Shown piece after piece: positions 27,141-36,146 of a DNA stretch of 64,000 nucleotides (the stretch's first letter is position 1; every line of letters begins with the position of its first letter). Both the position numbers and the translations under genes were made by a program. The notes under the pieces were generated by a model. That model worked only from the letters and a program-made list of their open reading frames with translations, had not been told where the DNA came from and did no database searches. Source of the DNA: CAKZML01 sp963823435 (GTDB lineage: Bacteria > Pseudomonadota > Gammaproteobacteria > Steroidobacterales > BM003); assembly GCA_963823435.1 (NCBI GenBank), contig CAWGLN010000009.1, positions 154,487-218,486 on the forward strand, given 5' to 3'.

Positions 27141-28535
27141 CTATTTCTTGCGCTTGACGAACCTCTTCAGACGATCACGGTGGTACTGCTGCCTCGGCGT
27201 CAAGGTGTTGCGTCTGCCTTTGAATGGATTGTCCGAGGATTTCAGCTCCAGCCGCAAGGGTGTGCCCACTAGCTGAAATTTCTGTCTGAAGGTGTTGATC
27301 AAATACCGCTTGTAGGTGTCCGGCAAGCGCTCGGTCTGATTGCCGTGAATAACAATCAATGGCGGATTGCGTCCACCCTGGTGAGCATAGCGAAGCTTGA
27401 TCCTCCGGCCACGCACCAATGGCGGCTGGTGCTCAATCATGGCCTGTTCCAGCACCCGGGTCAGTTCAGGAGTGGGCATGTCGACCATGGCTGAATTATA
27501 GGCCCTCACCACCGAGGCCATGATCAAGCCGACGTTGCTGCCATGCAAAGCAGAAATGAAATGCTTTTCAGCAAAACCTGCGAAATCCAGCTTCATGTCG
27601 AGCGCGCCCTTGATGCGCTCACGCTGATGCTCGGATATACCATCCCACTTGTTGACCGCAATTACGATGGAGCGGCCGCGATTCAACACCAGGCCCATGA
27701 GCGACACGTCCTGGTCAGTCAGACCCTCATGCGCGTCCACCAGCGACACCACAACGTGGGCAACATCAATCGCCTGCAGGGCCTTGACGATACTGAATTT
27801 CTCGACGCCCTCGTCGGTTCGTGAGCGGCGACGAATACCCGCAGTGTCGATCAACGTGTACTGGTGGCCATCGCGTTCAAACGGCACATACACACTGTCT
27901 CGAGTGGTGCCCGGCTGATCGAAGGCCACCAGTCGTTCCTCGCCAATCAAACGGTTAATCAAGGTCGACTTGCCCACGTTGGGCCGGCCTACCACGGCCA
28001 CGCGAATTCCCGGCGCATCATCCGGTATGTCGTCACCGCCGGTGTCCGGAATCTGCTCCAGCACGTAGTCCATCAGCGCCGCTACACGGTCACCGTGGGC
28101 CGCGGAAATCGCGACAGGTTCGCCCATCCCCAGGCGGAAAAATTCGGAGGCGGTCTGGGCGGACTCACGCCCCTCCGACTTGTTAATCACCAGGGTGCAG
28201 GGCTTGCCGGACCGGCGCACCAGCTTCGTTACATGCTCGTCGACGCTGGTCAAGCCGTCGCGTGCATCGACCATGAACAAGACGTGGTCGGCTTCGTCCA
28301 GGGCCAACAGGGTCTGACGCGCCATCATGGCGTTAATACCGGATTCGTCACCGGTCAAGCCACCCGTGTCCACCACCACGTAGGGCCGCGGCCCTACCTT
28401 GCCGAAGCCGTACTTTCGATCCCGTGTGAGACCGGGCAGGTCTGCCACCAATGCGTCGCGTGAACGCGTCAACAGGTTGAACAGCGTCGACTTACCCACA
28501 TTGGGTCTACCGACCAGGGCAATTACAGGCAACAT
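27141..28535 (-). CDS. der: Ribosome assembly GTPase Der (EngA)
   Basis: A 464-residue protein with two tandem GTPase domains and a KH-like C-terminal domain. P-loops read 'GRPNVGKSTLFN' (residue 8) and 'GRPNVGKSTLIN' (near 190). G3 motifs are 'DTGGLTGDE' and 'DTAGIRRRSRT', and G4 motifs are NKSE and NKWD. It acts in 50S subunit maturation. It closes the hisS-yfgM-bamB-der operon. Confidence 0.97.
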   Translation of the reverse strand: MLPVIALVGRPNVGKSTLFNLLTRSRDALVADLPGLTRDRKYGFGKVGPRPYVVVDTGGLTGDESGINAMMARQTLLALDEADHVLFMVDARDGLTSVDEHVTKLVRRSGKPCTLVINKSEGRESAQTASEFFRLGMGEPVAISAAHGDRVAALMDYVLEQIPDTGGDDIPDDAPGIRVAVVGRPNVGKSTLINRLIGEERLVAFDQPGTTRDSVYVPFERDGHQYTLIDTAGIRRRSRTDEGVEKFSIVKALQAIDVAHVVVSLVDAHEGLTDQDVSLMGLVLNRGRSIVIAVNKWDGISEHQRERIKGALDMKLDFAGFAEKHFISALHGSNVGLIMASVVRAYNSAMVDMPTPELTRVLEQAMIEHQPPLVRGRRIKLRYAHQGGRNPPLIVIHGNQTERLPDTYKRYLINTFRQKFQLVGTPLRLELKSSDNPFKGRRNTLTPRQQYHRDRLKRFVKRKK

Positions 28536-28599
28536 AAGAGGCAGTCCGGAGTTCAGTCAGCGTTTCAGGTCCGGCATCGCACTCGTGCATTGCCGTCAG

Positions 28600-29751
28600 T
28601 TATTTCTTGGCAATCACGGCCCGGTATGCGATCAGGGTGGATTCCTCGTTAACCACGTAAATCATATCGCCCACAACCAGCGGCGGGCTGTAGATCGCCG
28701 AACCGGTTTCGCTACGCGCAACGAACTCGCCGGTGGTGGCCGACAAAAAGTGCACATAGCCCTCAAAGTCACCGACCACCACGGTGTCACCGTAGGGGAC
28801 GGGCGCGGTTACCGACCGACGAAGCAACAATTCCTGGCGCCAGATCGAGGTGCCACGGGTCCGTTCCAGCGCCACCACGTGGGACGACTGATCGGTGACG
28901 TACACGGTGTTCCAGTCCAGCCCGACGCCGGAGTAACTGGGTATTTCCCTGGACCACAGCACCTGTCCCGACTCCACCGCCACCGAGACGGTTCGGCCGT
29001 TCACACCGGCAACGTAGGCGTCGTTGCCGATCACGCTGAATACGCCATCAATGTCGGTCATCCGGTCCAGCTCGGTTCTCCCGGTGGACTGGGTCATCGA
29101 GGCCTCCCAGAGGGCTTCCCCGTCGGACAGGCTGAGCACCATGAACTTGCCGTTATCGAAACCGGCCAACACATTCGCTCCGCTCACCACCGGCGAACTG
29201 GTGCCACGTACGCTCAGACGCGGGACTTGCTGCTCCACCAACCAGACGGGTATGCCGTTGCTCGCGTCCAGGGCGCGCAGGCTGCCGTCTACCGCTCGCA
29301 ACAAGACCTTGTTCCGGGCGATCGTGGGGCTGGCCAATATTTCGGCGTTAATCTTGGATTTCCATTTCAGATTGCCATCGGCGGCATCCAGTGCAATGAC
29401 CTCGCCATCCCTGGAAGCCACCACGACCAGACCGCCACCGAAGGTGGGACCGGCTGACAAAGTGGTTTTCAAATCGTTACGCCATTGGCGTCGTCCCTTG
29501 AGGGCATCGAAGGCGGTGACCTGGCCCTCGGCGCCGGCAGCAAATATTCTCGAACCATCGGTGGCCAGGCCAAGTCCCAGGCGCAGATTTTCGGCTTCAT
29601 CGCCGGCGCTGGCGCTCCACACCTTTTTCACCTTGAGCGTCGCCTTGAATTCGGGCAGCGGCGCAGGTGGATTGGGCTCTTCGTCCCCACCAAACAAGGA
29701 GCAAGCACCGAGCATAAATGTCAGCAGCAAAATGCCCAGAATTCGTATCAT
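28600..29751 (-). CDS. bamB: Outer-membrane protein assembly factor BamB
   Basis: A 383-residue lipoprotein with the signal 'LLLTFMLGACSLFGG'. The mature part is an eight-bladed propeller of PQQ-type repeats with recurring 'DALKGRRQW', 'DAADGNLKW' and 'LSDGEALWE' turns. BamB helps BamA insert beta-barrels into the outer membrane. It overlaps yfgM by 4 bp and lies upstream of der, the conserved arrangement. Confidence 0.96.
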   Translation of the reverse strand: MIRILGILLLTFMLGACSLFGGDEEPNPPAPLPEFKATLKVKKVWSASAGDEAENLRLGLGLATDGSRIFAAGAEGQVTAFDALKGRRQWRNDLKTTLSAGPTFGGGLVVVASRDGEVIALDAADGNLKWKSKINAEILASPTIARNKVLLRAVDGSLRALDASNGIPVWLVEQQVPRLSVRGTSSPVVSGANVLAGFDNGKFMVLSLSDGEALWEASMTQSTGRTELDRMTDIDGVFSVIGNDAYVAGVNGRTVSVAVESGQVLWSREIPSYSGVGLDWNTVYVTDQSSHVVALERTRGTSIWRQELLLRRSVTAPVPYGDTVVVGDFEGYVHFLSATTGEFVARSETGSAIYSPPLVVGDMIYVVNEESTLIAYRAVIAKK

Positions 29752-30413
29752 GACGTCGGATCAGCCTCGATGACCGGTGCGGCGGCAGGTTGCGGCAGAT
29801 CATTCAGCTTGATCTCCACCACTTCGCGGTTGACCGGACCAGACAGGTCCGACAAAACCGATTCATACTCGTTGCGCGCCATCTCCCAATCACCCCGGGC
29901 CACAGCAACATCTCCGCGCATTTCGCTAAAACGAGCTGAAAAAGCACCCTCGTCAGGGACCGCCAGGGCGGCAAGGGCCTCGTCCAGCATTCCCTGCTGC
30001 ATGCGTACCTGGGCCAGGCGCAAGCGAGCCACCAGTACCATCTGGGGATCGTCGTCCGACTTCGTTACGTATTCCAGCGAGGCGGCAGCCTCGTCCAGGC
30101 TACCGCGCTCCACCATCAGCCTGGCCAGTTCCAGGGAGGCCTGGTCGGCATAGGGCGTGGCGGCGTAATCGGTACGCAGCGTGGCGGTCAACTCACTGGC
30201 CAGGTCGACATTACCAGCCGCGGCCTCGGCCCGAACCTGCTCGTACAGGCTGGACGCCTCTTCAGCGCGACTCGTGACGTAACTCTGCCAGCTGTTCCAG
30301 CCCACCAGCATGGAAAGTCCAAGCACCAGGCCACCCGCCACCCAGGCGCCATTTTCTTTCCACCACTGGCGGATTTGTTCAATTTGTTCTTTTTCAGACA
30401 GTAATTCGTCCAC
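29748..30413 (-). CDS. yfgM: YfgM family membrane-anchored TPR protein (SecYEG-associated)
   Basis: A 221-residue protein with a short cytoplasmic N-terminus ('EKEQIEQIRQWWKENG'), one transmembrane helix (about residues 24-42, 'VAGGLVLGLSMLVGWNSW') and a periplasmic TPR-like domain. This is the design of YfgM, an ancillary subunit of the SecYEG translocon that cooperates with PpiD. It sits between hisS and bamB as in E. coli. Confidence 0.93.
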   Translation of the reverse strand: MDELLSEKEQIEQIRQWWKENGAWVAGGLVLGLSMLVGWNSWQSYVTSRAEEASSLYEQVRAEAAAGNVDLASELTATLRTDYAATPYADQASLELARLMVERGSLDEAAASLEYVTKSDDDPQMVLVARLRLAQVRMQQGMLDEALAALAVPDEGAFSARFSEMRGDVAVARGDWEMARNEYESVLSDLSGPVNREVVEIKLNDLPQPAAAPVIEADPTS

Positions 30414-30449
30414 GTCGTACTCCTGTCGGCGCTAACGCCCCATTAGGTA

Positions 30450-31736
30450 TTACCTGCCGGCACCCGGTTCAATGAAACCGCGCAGTCTGCCAGCTAAGTC
30501 ACCCCAAGTCACCTCTTGCTGCTCGCCATCACCGCGCAGGGGCTTCAGCCCGGCCACCTGGCGTTCAACCTCATTCTCACCGAGGATCACGGCCACCTCG
30601 GCCCCGCTGCGATCGGCCTTTTTCATCTGTGCCTTGAAACTGCCACCGCCGCAATTGACCTCCAGGCGCAAACCCGGAAGTTGATCGCGCAAGGATTCCG
30701 CCAGGCTCATACCCGCTGTCTCGGCGCCCTCGCCTGCCATCACCATATAGGCCTGCGGTGAATCCGCCGGGAACGGGTAATCCTGGCTTTCCATCAGGGC
30801 CAGCAGTCTTTCCACTCCCAGCGCCCAGCCAACGGCAGGCGTGGCGGGACCGCCCAGTTGTTCGACCAATCCGTCATAACGGCCGCCGGAGCAAACCGCC
30901 CCTTGCGCTCCGAGTTGATCAGTCACCCATTCAAATACGGTTCGGCTGTAATAATCCAGACCCCGGACCAGACGCGGATTCACCGAATATTCAATTCCGG
31001 CGTCATCCAGGATTTCCCGCAGGCGGCCGAAATGCCGCGCTGACTCCTCGTCCAGGTGATCCGCCAGCAGGGGTGCTCCGGCTATCAAGTCCTGCATGTC
31101 CGGATTCTTGGAGTCCAGGATGCGCATGGGGTTGCTTTCCAACCGCCTCTGGCTGTCCTCGTCCAGTTGCTCATAATGTCCGCGGAAATAGCTGACAAGG
31201 AGTCCCCGGTACACTGCCCTCGACTCGGGTGTACCCAGCGAATTCAGTTCCAGCCTGATGTGCTTCAGGTCCAGGCGTTTCCACAGCCGTGCAGACAAGA
31301 GGATGATCTCCGCATCCACATCGGGGCCGGGAAAACCCAGGGCCTCTACGTCAATCTGGTGAAACTGGCGATAACGACCTTTCTGCGGACGCTCATAGCG
31401 AAACATGGGGCCGGTACACCAAAGACGCTGCCGCTGGTTGTATAACAGTCCATTGCTTATTCCGGCACGTACGATGCCCGCAGTGGCTTCCGGTCTGAGC
31501 GTAACACTCTCTCCGCCGCGGTCGTCGAAGGTATACATTTCCTTCTCGACAATATCCGTGACCTCACCGATTGAACGCTTGAACAACTCGGTTCGCTCGA
31601 CCACCGGCACGCGAATCTCCCGGTAGCCGTAGGCACCAAGAATTTCGCGCACAATCGCTTCCAGGTGCTGCCAGCATCGCGACTGTTCGGGCAGAATGTC
31701 GTTCATGCCACGGATTGGCTGAATACCCTTACTCAC
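30450..31736 (-). CDS. hisS: Histidine--tRNA ligase
   Basis: A 428-residue class II synthetase. Motif 2 is 'GPMFRYERPQKGRYRQFHQ'. The His-binding motif is 'LVRGLDYYSRTVFEWV', and motif 3 includes 'PAVGWALGVERL'. A C-terminal anticodon-binding domain follows. The length matches E. coli HisRS (424). In E. coli ispG lies just upstream; here rodZ directly precedes hisS. Confidence 0.97.
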   Translation of the reverse strand: MSKGIQPIRGMNDILPEQSRCWQHLEAIVREILGAYGYREIRVPVVERTELFKRSIGEVTDIVEKEMYTFDDRGGESVTLRPEATAGIVRAGISNGLLYNQRQRLWCTGPMFRYERPQKGRYRQFHQIDVEALGFPGPDVDAEIILLSARLWKRLDLKHIRLELNSLGTPESRAVYRGLLVSYFRGHYEQLDEDSQRRLESNPMRILDSKNPDMQDLIAGAPLLADHLDEESARHFGRLREILDDAGIEYSVNPRLVRGLDYYSRTVFEWVTDQLGAQGAVCSGGRYDGLVEQLGGPATPAVGWALGVERLLALMESQDYPFPADSPQAYMVMAGEGAETAGMSLAESLRDQLPGLRLEVNCGGGSFKAQMKKADRSGAEVAVILGENEVERQVAGLKPLRGDGEQQEVTWGDLAGRLRGFIEPGAGR

Positions 31737-31761
31737 AAGCCAAGCTCCTCAATCCAGGCGC

Positions 31762-32724
31762 TCACTGCGGAGGTTCAATGGTAAATCTCGCCGTGTTGCC
31801 GGCGCGCCTGCTCTGTGGCACATCAAAGCTTGCGCCGTCCACGCTGATTACCACGCCCTGCACCCTGCCCAGGTAAACCGAGGCCGGCCCCGGAATGTTC
31901 AACTCCCGACGTGTCCCTGCCCGAAACAATCCGTAGAGCACCCGCTTCTGCCTGCCATCGTGAATTTCCGCCCAGGAATCCTCCACGAATTCCAACACGA
32001 CACTCATCTGCACACCCTGCGCCGCGGGATCGTCCTGAGGGACCGGCTCGGCCACAATTACTTCCGGCTGGACCTGTGCCTTGATAGGTGTCTGGGCCTG
32101 TTGCCCTCCTTGCACCAACTGCCCATCGACTTGCGTGGCAGGCTTCTCCGGGACCGTTTCCGGTGCTTGCGAGGTTTCCTGATCTATCACCGTCACTGGC
32201 ATATCCAATGAACTGGATTCCTGTGGACCCAGGGGCAACACGAGGGATTTTCCGTCGCCGGAAACAGCCGGCCCGGCTTCAAGCGCCATGTCCATCGCAC
32301 GCATCTGGAACCACCACCAGGCAGCAGCAGCGAGCAGGCTCAGGACCAGGATCACCAGGAACAACAGCGACAGATTCACACGCCTGCGGCGTCGGGATAT
32401 GGGCACCGTCTCTCGTAACACCGAATGCATGAGTTGCGCGTCGCTTTCTCCCACGCTGGCCTGGTAGGCATCCAGCAACTCCTGCTCCGGCAGGTGCAGC
32501 AGCCTGGCATATTTTCGCAAATGCCCTCTCACGAACACCTGCGCACCGAGTACGCCAAAGTTTTCGTTTTCCAGACTCTGCAGCACCGCTACGTCCACCC
32601 GCAGGGACGCAGCCGCTTTTTCCAGGCTCAATTCCTGCTCCTGCCGTGCCCGAACAAGACGCGGGCCAATCTCCTGCTCAGGCGGCAGTTCGGTATCCCC
32701 TGGCGTGTCTGTCTCAGTTGCCAT
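31762..32724 (-). CDS. rodZ: Cytoskeletal protein RodZ
   Basis: A 320-residue bitopic protein. A helix-turn-helix domain covers about residues 20-90 ('SLEKAAASLRVDVAVLQSLE'). A basic stretch ('RRRRRVNLS') and one transmembrane helix (about 117-138) follow, then a Gln/Pro-rich periplasmic linker and a C-terminal DUF4115 beta domain ('DSWAEIHDGRQKRVLYGLF'). RodZ links MreB filaments to the membrane in rod-shaped cells, so this organism is probably rod-shaped. It overlaps pilW by 11 bp. Confidence 0.94.
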   Translation of the reverse strand: MATETDTPGDTELPPEQEIGPRLVRARQEQELSLEKAAASLRVDVAVLQSLENENFGVLGAQVFVRGHLRKYARLLHLPEQELLDAYQASVGESDAQLMHSVLRETVPISRRRRRVNLSLLFLVILVLSLLAAAAWWWFQMRAMDMALEAGPAVSGDGKSLVLPLGPQESSSLDMPVTVIDQETSQAPETVPEKPATQVDGQLVQGGQQAQTPIKAQVQPEVIVAEPVPQDDPAAQGVQMSVVLEFVEDSWAEIHDGRQKRVLYGLFRAGTRRELNIPGPASVYLGRVQGVVISVDGASFDVPQSRRAGNTARFTIEPPQ

Positions 32725-33481
32725 TGCGCCGTTGCTCCAGGAACTGACGGGCTTCGGCCGAATCGGGGAAGCCGCTCAATAACCGTTGTGCATACTCATC
32801 CGCGGCCACGGCGTTCGCCATGGCCTTTTCAATGCGCACACCTAACCACAACACGTCCGGTGTCGCCTTGTGATATTGCAGGTAGCGTTCGACAAATGCT
32901 CGCGCGGGGAAATACTCCCCCCTGTCAAAATTCAAGGAGGCCAGCTGCAGCAAGGCCTCATCGTAATTCTTGTTCACAGCCAGCGCTTTTCTGAAATAGG
33001 TATCGGCATCATCCAGCCTGCCGGCGCCGCGCGCACATACGCCGGCATTGGTATAAGCGACCTCGGGGGTCCTGTACAGAGGCACCATGGCCGCCTTGTC
33101 AAAGGCCCCGAGAGCCGCTTTTACCGAGCCTTGCTTGCACAGAAAAACGGCATAGGCATTTTGTATTTCCGGATTCTCCGGCGCCAGCCTGGATGCCTTG
33201 CGCAAGTGAACTTCAGCGTCCGCAGGCTGGTTTGTCTGCTCGTAGAGGTATCCCAGGGCCATGTGGGTTTCCGCAAGAGAGGGATTCTGCTCCAGGGATT
33301 TATTCAGCTTGTCGAGGGCCAACTGGTACTCGCCCTGCCGCAAATATCCTACTCCAAGCTGCAGATTGTAGGCCGCCGCATCCTCCTCCATTTGCTTGGC
33401 GCCCTTGCTGGATTTGGGGGCATCAGAAACACAGGCCGAAACCAACAATGCAATCGCCAATATTGCCCAGGTATTTTTCAT
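32714..33481 (-). CDS. pilW: Type IV pilus biogenesis/stability lipoprotein PilW (PilF)
   Basis: A 255-residue lipoprotein (lipobox 'LLVSACVSDAP') made of tandem TPR repeats such as 'AETHMALGYLYEQTNQPADA' and 'PEVAYTNAGVCARGAGRLDD'. It is the pilotin-type factor for the PilQ secretin in type IV pilus assembly. It lies between rlmN (4-bp overlap) and rodZ, the usual context. Confidence 0.93.
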   Translation of the reverse strand: MKNTWAILAIALLVSACVSDAPKSSKGAKQMEEDAAAYNLQLGVGYLRQGEYQLALDKLNKSLEQNPSLAETHMALGYLYEQTNQPADAEVHLRKASRLAPENPEIQNAYAVFLCKQGSVKAALGAFDKAAMVPLYRTPEVAYTNAGVCARGAGRLDDADTYFRKALAVNKNYDEALLQLASLNFDRGEYFPARAFVERYLQYHKATPDVLWLGVRIEKAMANAVAADEYAQRLLSGFPDSAEARQFLEQRRNGN

Positions 33482-34587
33482 ATGTTCTGCACCGATACGC
33501 TGATCATTTTGCTACCCAGCCGCACACGAGTCCTGTCATTGACCTTGCCGGCCAATTGACCGCACGCGGCATCAATGTCGTCCCCACGGGTCCGTCGCGT
33601 GACGGTAATAATACCGCTATCCAGCAACACCTGCCGAAAGCGATCAATGGTTGCCTGGGGTGATCGCTGGTAGCGAGTGCCCGGAAACGGGTTAAAGGGA
33701 ATCAAATTTACCTTCGCCGGTCTGTTTTTCAATAGACGTGCCAACTGCCTGGCATGCTCCAGGGTGTCGTTCACGTCCTTCAACATGGTGTATTCAAAGG
33801 TAATGTGACGGTTGGAATACAACTTTGCATACGCCCAACACGCCTCCAGCAACTCGGCGATCGGATGACGCCGGTTTATCGGCACCAATTCGTCCCGCAG
33901 GGTATCGTTCGCCGCGTGCAGGGATACGGCCAGGGCCACGTTGCATTCCACGGCCAGCTTGTTGATCTGGGGCACCAGACCCGAGGTGCTCAGGGTCACC
34001 CGTCGACGGGATAACTCGAAACCGTAGTCATCCAGCATGACCTTGATCGCCGGCACCACCGCCCGGTAGTTGGCCAGGGGTTCGCCCATGCCCATCAACA
34101 CCACGTTGGAAATCACACGATCCGCAGTAGACGGGCCTGCTCCCAGTTCGCGCCGGGCCAGCCATACCTGTCCGACTATTTCGGCGCTGTCCAGATTGCG
34201 GTTGAATCCCTGCGCGCCGGTAGAACAAAACGAGCAATCCAGGGCGCAGCCGACCTGGCTGGAAATACACAAGGTGCCGCGGGATTCCTCCGGTATAAAC
34301 ACCGTTTCGATAGCCTGCTCGGAGCCCGCCCGCAGTACCCACTTGACGGTGCCGTCGGCAGAGTCATGTCGGCTGACAATTTCCGGGGGACGCACCTCGG
34401 CCTGCTCGCCAAGGCGCTCCCTCAGACCCTTGCCAAGATCGGTCATCTGCTCGAAATCGCTGATACCACGGGAATAGATCCATTTCATGACCTGTCGGGC
34501 ACGAAATGGCTTCTCCCCCCACTGGGCAAACAGTTCTTCCATTTGCTCCCGGGGCAGACCCAGCAGATTTATCCTGGCCGATGGCAT
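33478..34587 (-). CDS. rlmN: 23S rRNA (A2503-C2)/tRNA (A37-C2) methyltransferase RlmN
   Basis: A 369-residue radical SAM enzyme. The cluster-binding CxxxCxxC is in 'CALDCSFCSTGAQGFNRNL'. The methyl-carrier Cys lies in the C-terminal 'AACGQLAGK', and a second conserved Cys is expected upstream. 'MGMGEPLANY' is the SAM-binding GGE-like motif. It methylates A2503 of 23S rRNA and A37 of some tRNAs. Confidence 0.96.
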   Translation of the reverse strand: MPSARINLLGLPREQMEELFAQWGEKPFRARQVMKWIYSRGISDFEQMTDLGKGLRERLGEQAEVRPPEIVSRHDSADGTVKWVLRAGSEQAIETVFIPEESRGTLCISSQVGCALDCSFCSTGAQGFNRNLDSAEIVGQVWLARRELGAGPSTADRVISNVVLMGMGEPLANYRAVVPAIKVMLDDYGFELSRRRVTLSTSGLVPQINKLAVECNVALAVSLHAANDTLRDELVPINRRHPIAELLEACWAYAKLYSNRHITFEYTMLKDVNDTLEHARQLARLLKNRPAKVNLIPFNPFPGTRYQRSPQATIDRFRQVLLDSGIITVTRRTRGDDIDAACGQLAGKVNDRTRVRLGSKMISVSVQNI

Positions 34588-34608
34588 GACGATAGACCGA
34601 TCCGCGTC

Positions 34609-35040
34609 CTAGCGGGTACGCGGGCAGATCTGCTTGTCAGCGAAAAAGAACGCAATCTCGATCGCTGCATTCTCGGCGCTGTCAGAGCCATGCACCACGT
34701 TCTCCTCAATGGAATCAGCGAAGTCGGCACGGATCGTACCCGCATCGGCTTTCTTCGGATCGGTGGCGCCCATCAGGGCACGGTGTGCGGCGACGGCGTT
34801 CTCGCCCTGGAGGGCGGTAACCACCACCGGACCGCTCATCATGTAACTGACCAGATCCTTGAAGAAGGGGCGTTCCTTGTGCACGGCATAGAAACCCTCG
34901 GCCTGCTCGCGTGACAGGTGAAGCATACGGGCGGCAACGATTTGCAGACCGGCGCCTTCAAAGCGTTTGTAGATTTCACCAATCAGGTTCTTCTGTACGC
35001 CGTCAGGCTTGATAATGGAAAGGGTGCGTTCGATCGCCAT
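34609..35040 (-). CDS. ndk: Nucleoside diphosphate kinase
   Basis: A 143-residue protein of the usual size. The active-site His lies in 'NVVHGSDSAENA' near residue 117. 'ERTLSIIKPDGVQKNLIGEI' is the N-terminal signature. It exchanges gamma-phosphates between nucleoside triphosphates. An 'aagga' site precedes the start. Confidence 0.97.
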   Translation of the reverse strand: MAIERTLSIIKPDGVQKNLIGEIYKRFEGAGLQIVAARMLHLSREQAEGFYAVHKERPFFKDLVSYMMSGPVVVTALQGENAVAAHRALMGATDPKKADAGTIRADFADSIEENVVHGSDSAENAAIEIAFFFADKQICPRTR

Positions 35041-35399
35041 TTCAGTAATTCCTTAGTAAATCAGAAAGATAAAAAAAACAGGCGCACACTGCCTGCCCCC
35101 GGGACGGAGCCCGTCGTCCCGAAAACAGGTAGGCACATAACTGCGGAATTGTACTGTGCGCGAGCCCCAAAAACGAGGATGGCCCGGGTCAGTGAGCCAC
35201 TGGTCTAATCCCGGGACCTCAATTTTCCAAGGAGATAATCCGGCTTTTGCGTCGTAAATCCCCACGGCAGGGCGCGTTTGCAGGCAGCATTCCGGAAGGC
35301 GCAGAACATGCGCCACTGGAACACCATTACCAGCGATTGGCGCCTTGAGTCTGGATTTTTCCAGCCGATGTCTACTTCACGAGGAACAAGTCCCGGATC
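35041..35399. other. Intergenic region between iscA and ndk
   Basis: About 360 bp with no supported gene. In E. coli the hscBA, fdx and iscX genes follow iscA; none is present here, not even as recognisable fragments. A run of eight A residues near 35070 on the plus strand is preceded on the minus strand by a weak GC-rich stem and could act as a terminator for the iscS-iscA operon. Confidence 0.5.
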
Positions 35400-35723
35400 C
35401 TAGACGGTGAAACTCTCGCCGCAGCCGCATTCGTCCTTGACGTTGGGATTACGGAATTTGAAGGCCTCGTTCAGTCCCTGTTTCACAAAATCAACCTGCA
35501 TCCCCTGCAACAAAGGCAGGGCATCCTCGCCAACCACCAGGGTAATACCATGATCCTGGAAAGTGACGTCTGAATCGGCTATTTCCTTAGCATATTCAAT
35601 ATGATAGGCAAATCCGGAGCAACCTGTCTTGCGCACACCCAGACGCAGGCCCACCGTGCCACTCTGCTTGGCCAGGTAACCGCTCACCCTTTGGGCGGCG
35701 GCATCGGTCAGTGTAATAGGCAT
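35400..35723 (-). CDS. iscA: IscA/ErpA-type iron-sulfur cluster carrier
   Basis: A 107-residue A-type carrier. The three conserved Cys are present in 'KTGCSGFAYHIEY' and in 'DECGCGESFTV' near the C-terminus. It passes Fe-S clusters to target proteins. The start is set at the ATG at 35723, which follows 'aaagga'. It is the last gene of the operon after iscS and the scaffold-like gene. Confidence 0.93.
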   Translation of the reverse strand: MPITLTDAAAQRVSGYLAKQSGTVGLRLGVRKTGCSGFAYHIEYAKEIADSDVTFQDHGITLVVGEDALPLLQGMQVDFVKQGLNEAFKFRNPNVKDECGCGESFTV

Positions 35724-35751
35724 CACCGGCTAGTCCTTTGAATTATTCACT

Positions 35752-36144
35752 TCACCATATATGACGGCGGCTGCGGGCATTTTCAAGGCAGGCAGCCAGA
35801 GCGTCCTCGAGCACCAGTATACTGCCCAACTTGTCTACCGGCACCTCAAGCGCCGCCACAATGTCCGTGGCGCTGATCCCGGACGCCTCTTCCAGACTTA
35901 AACCGGTCAGTGTTTCCGCCAGCCACGAGGCCGCCGCAATACTGTGGGGGCAGCCCCAGGCGAGAAAGCGCGCCGCCATGATTTTTTGGTCCCGGACCTG
36001 GCATTGTAGTTGCACGGCCACGCCCCGCTTTCTACTGCCGGCGCGGCCTTCCGCCACCGAGGGGGTGCCCTCGACAAAGCTGCCGGCACCGAAAGGCTCG
36101 AAGAAATGCCGCTTCAGCAAGACATTGGATTCCGCGGGCAACAC
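35752..36144 (-). CDS. Divergent IscU/NifU-N scaffold-like protein
   Basis: A 130-residue protein that aligns with IscU along its length: 'HFFEPFGAGSF' for the N-terminal helix, 'IMAARFLAWGCPHSIAAASW' for the central Cys region, and 'ILVLEDALAACLEN' for the last helix. Of the three IscU cluster ligands only the central Cys is kept. The first ('ACGD' in IscU) is replaced by 'AGSR' and the third ('HCS') by 'LGS'. It starts 2 bp after the iscS stop. It may act as an assembly factor rather than a full scaffold. Confidence 0.78.
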   Translation of the reverse strand: MLPAESNVLLKRHFFEPFGAGSFVEGTPSVAEGRAGSRKRGVAVQLQCQVRDQKIMAARFLAWGCPHSIAAASWLAETLTGLSLEEASGISATDIVAALEVPVDKLGSILVLEDALAACLENARSRRHIW

Positions 36145-36146
36145 CG

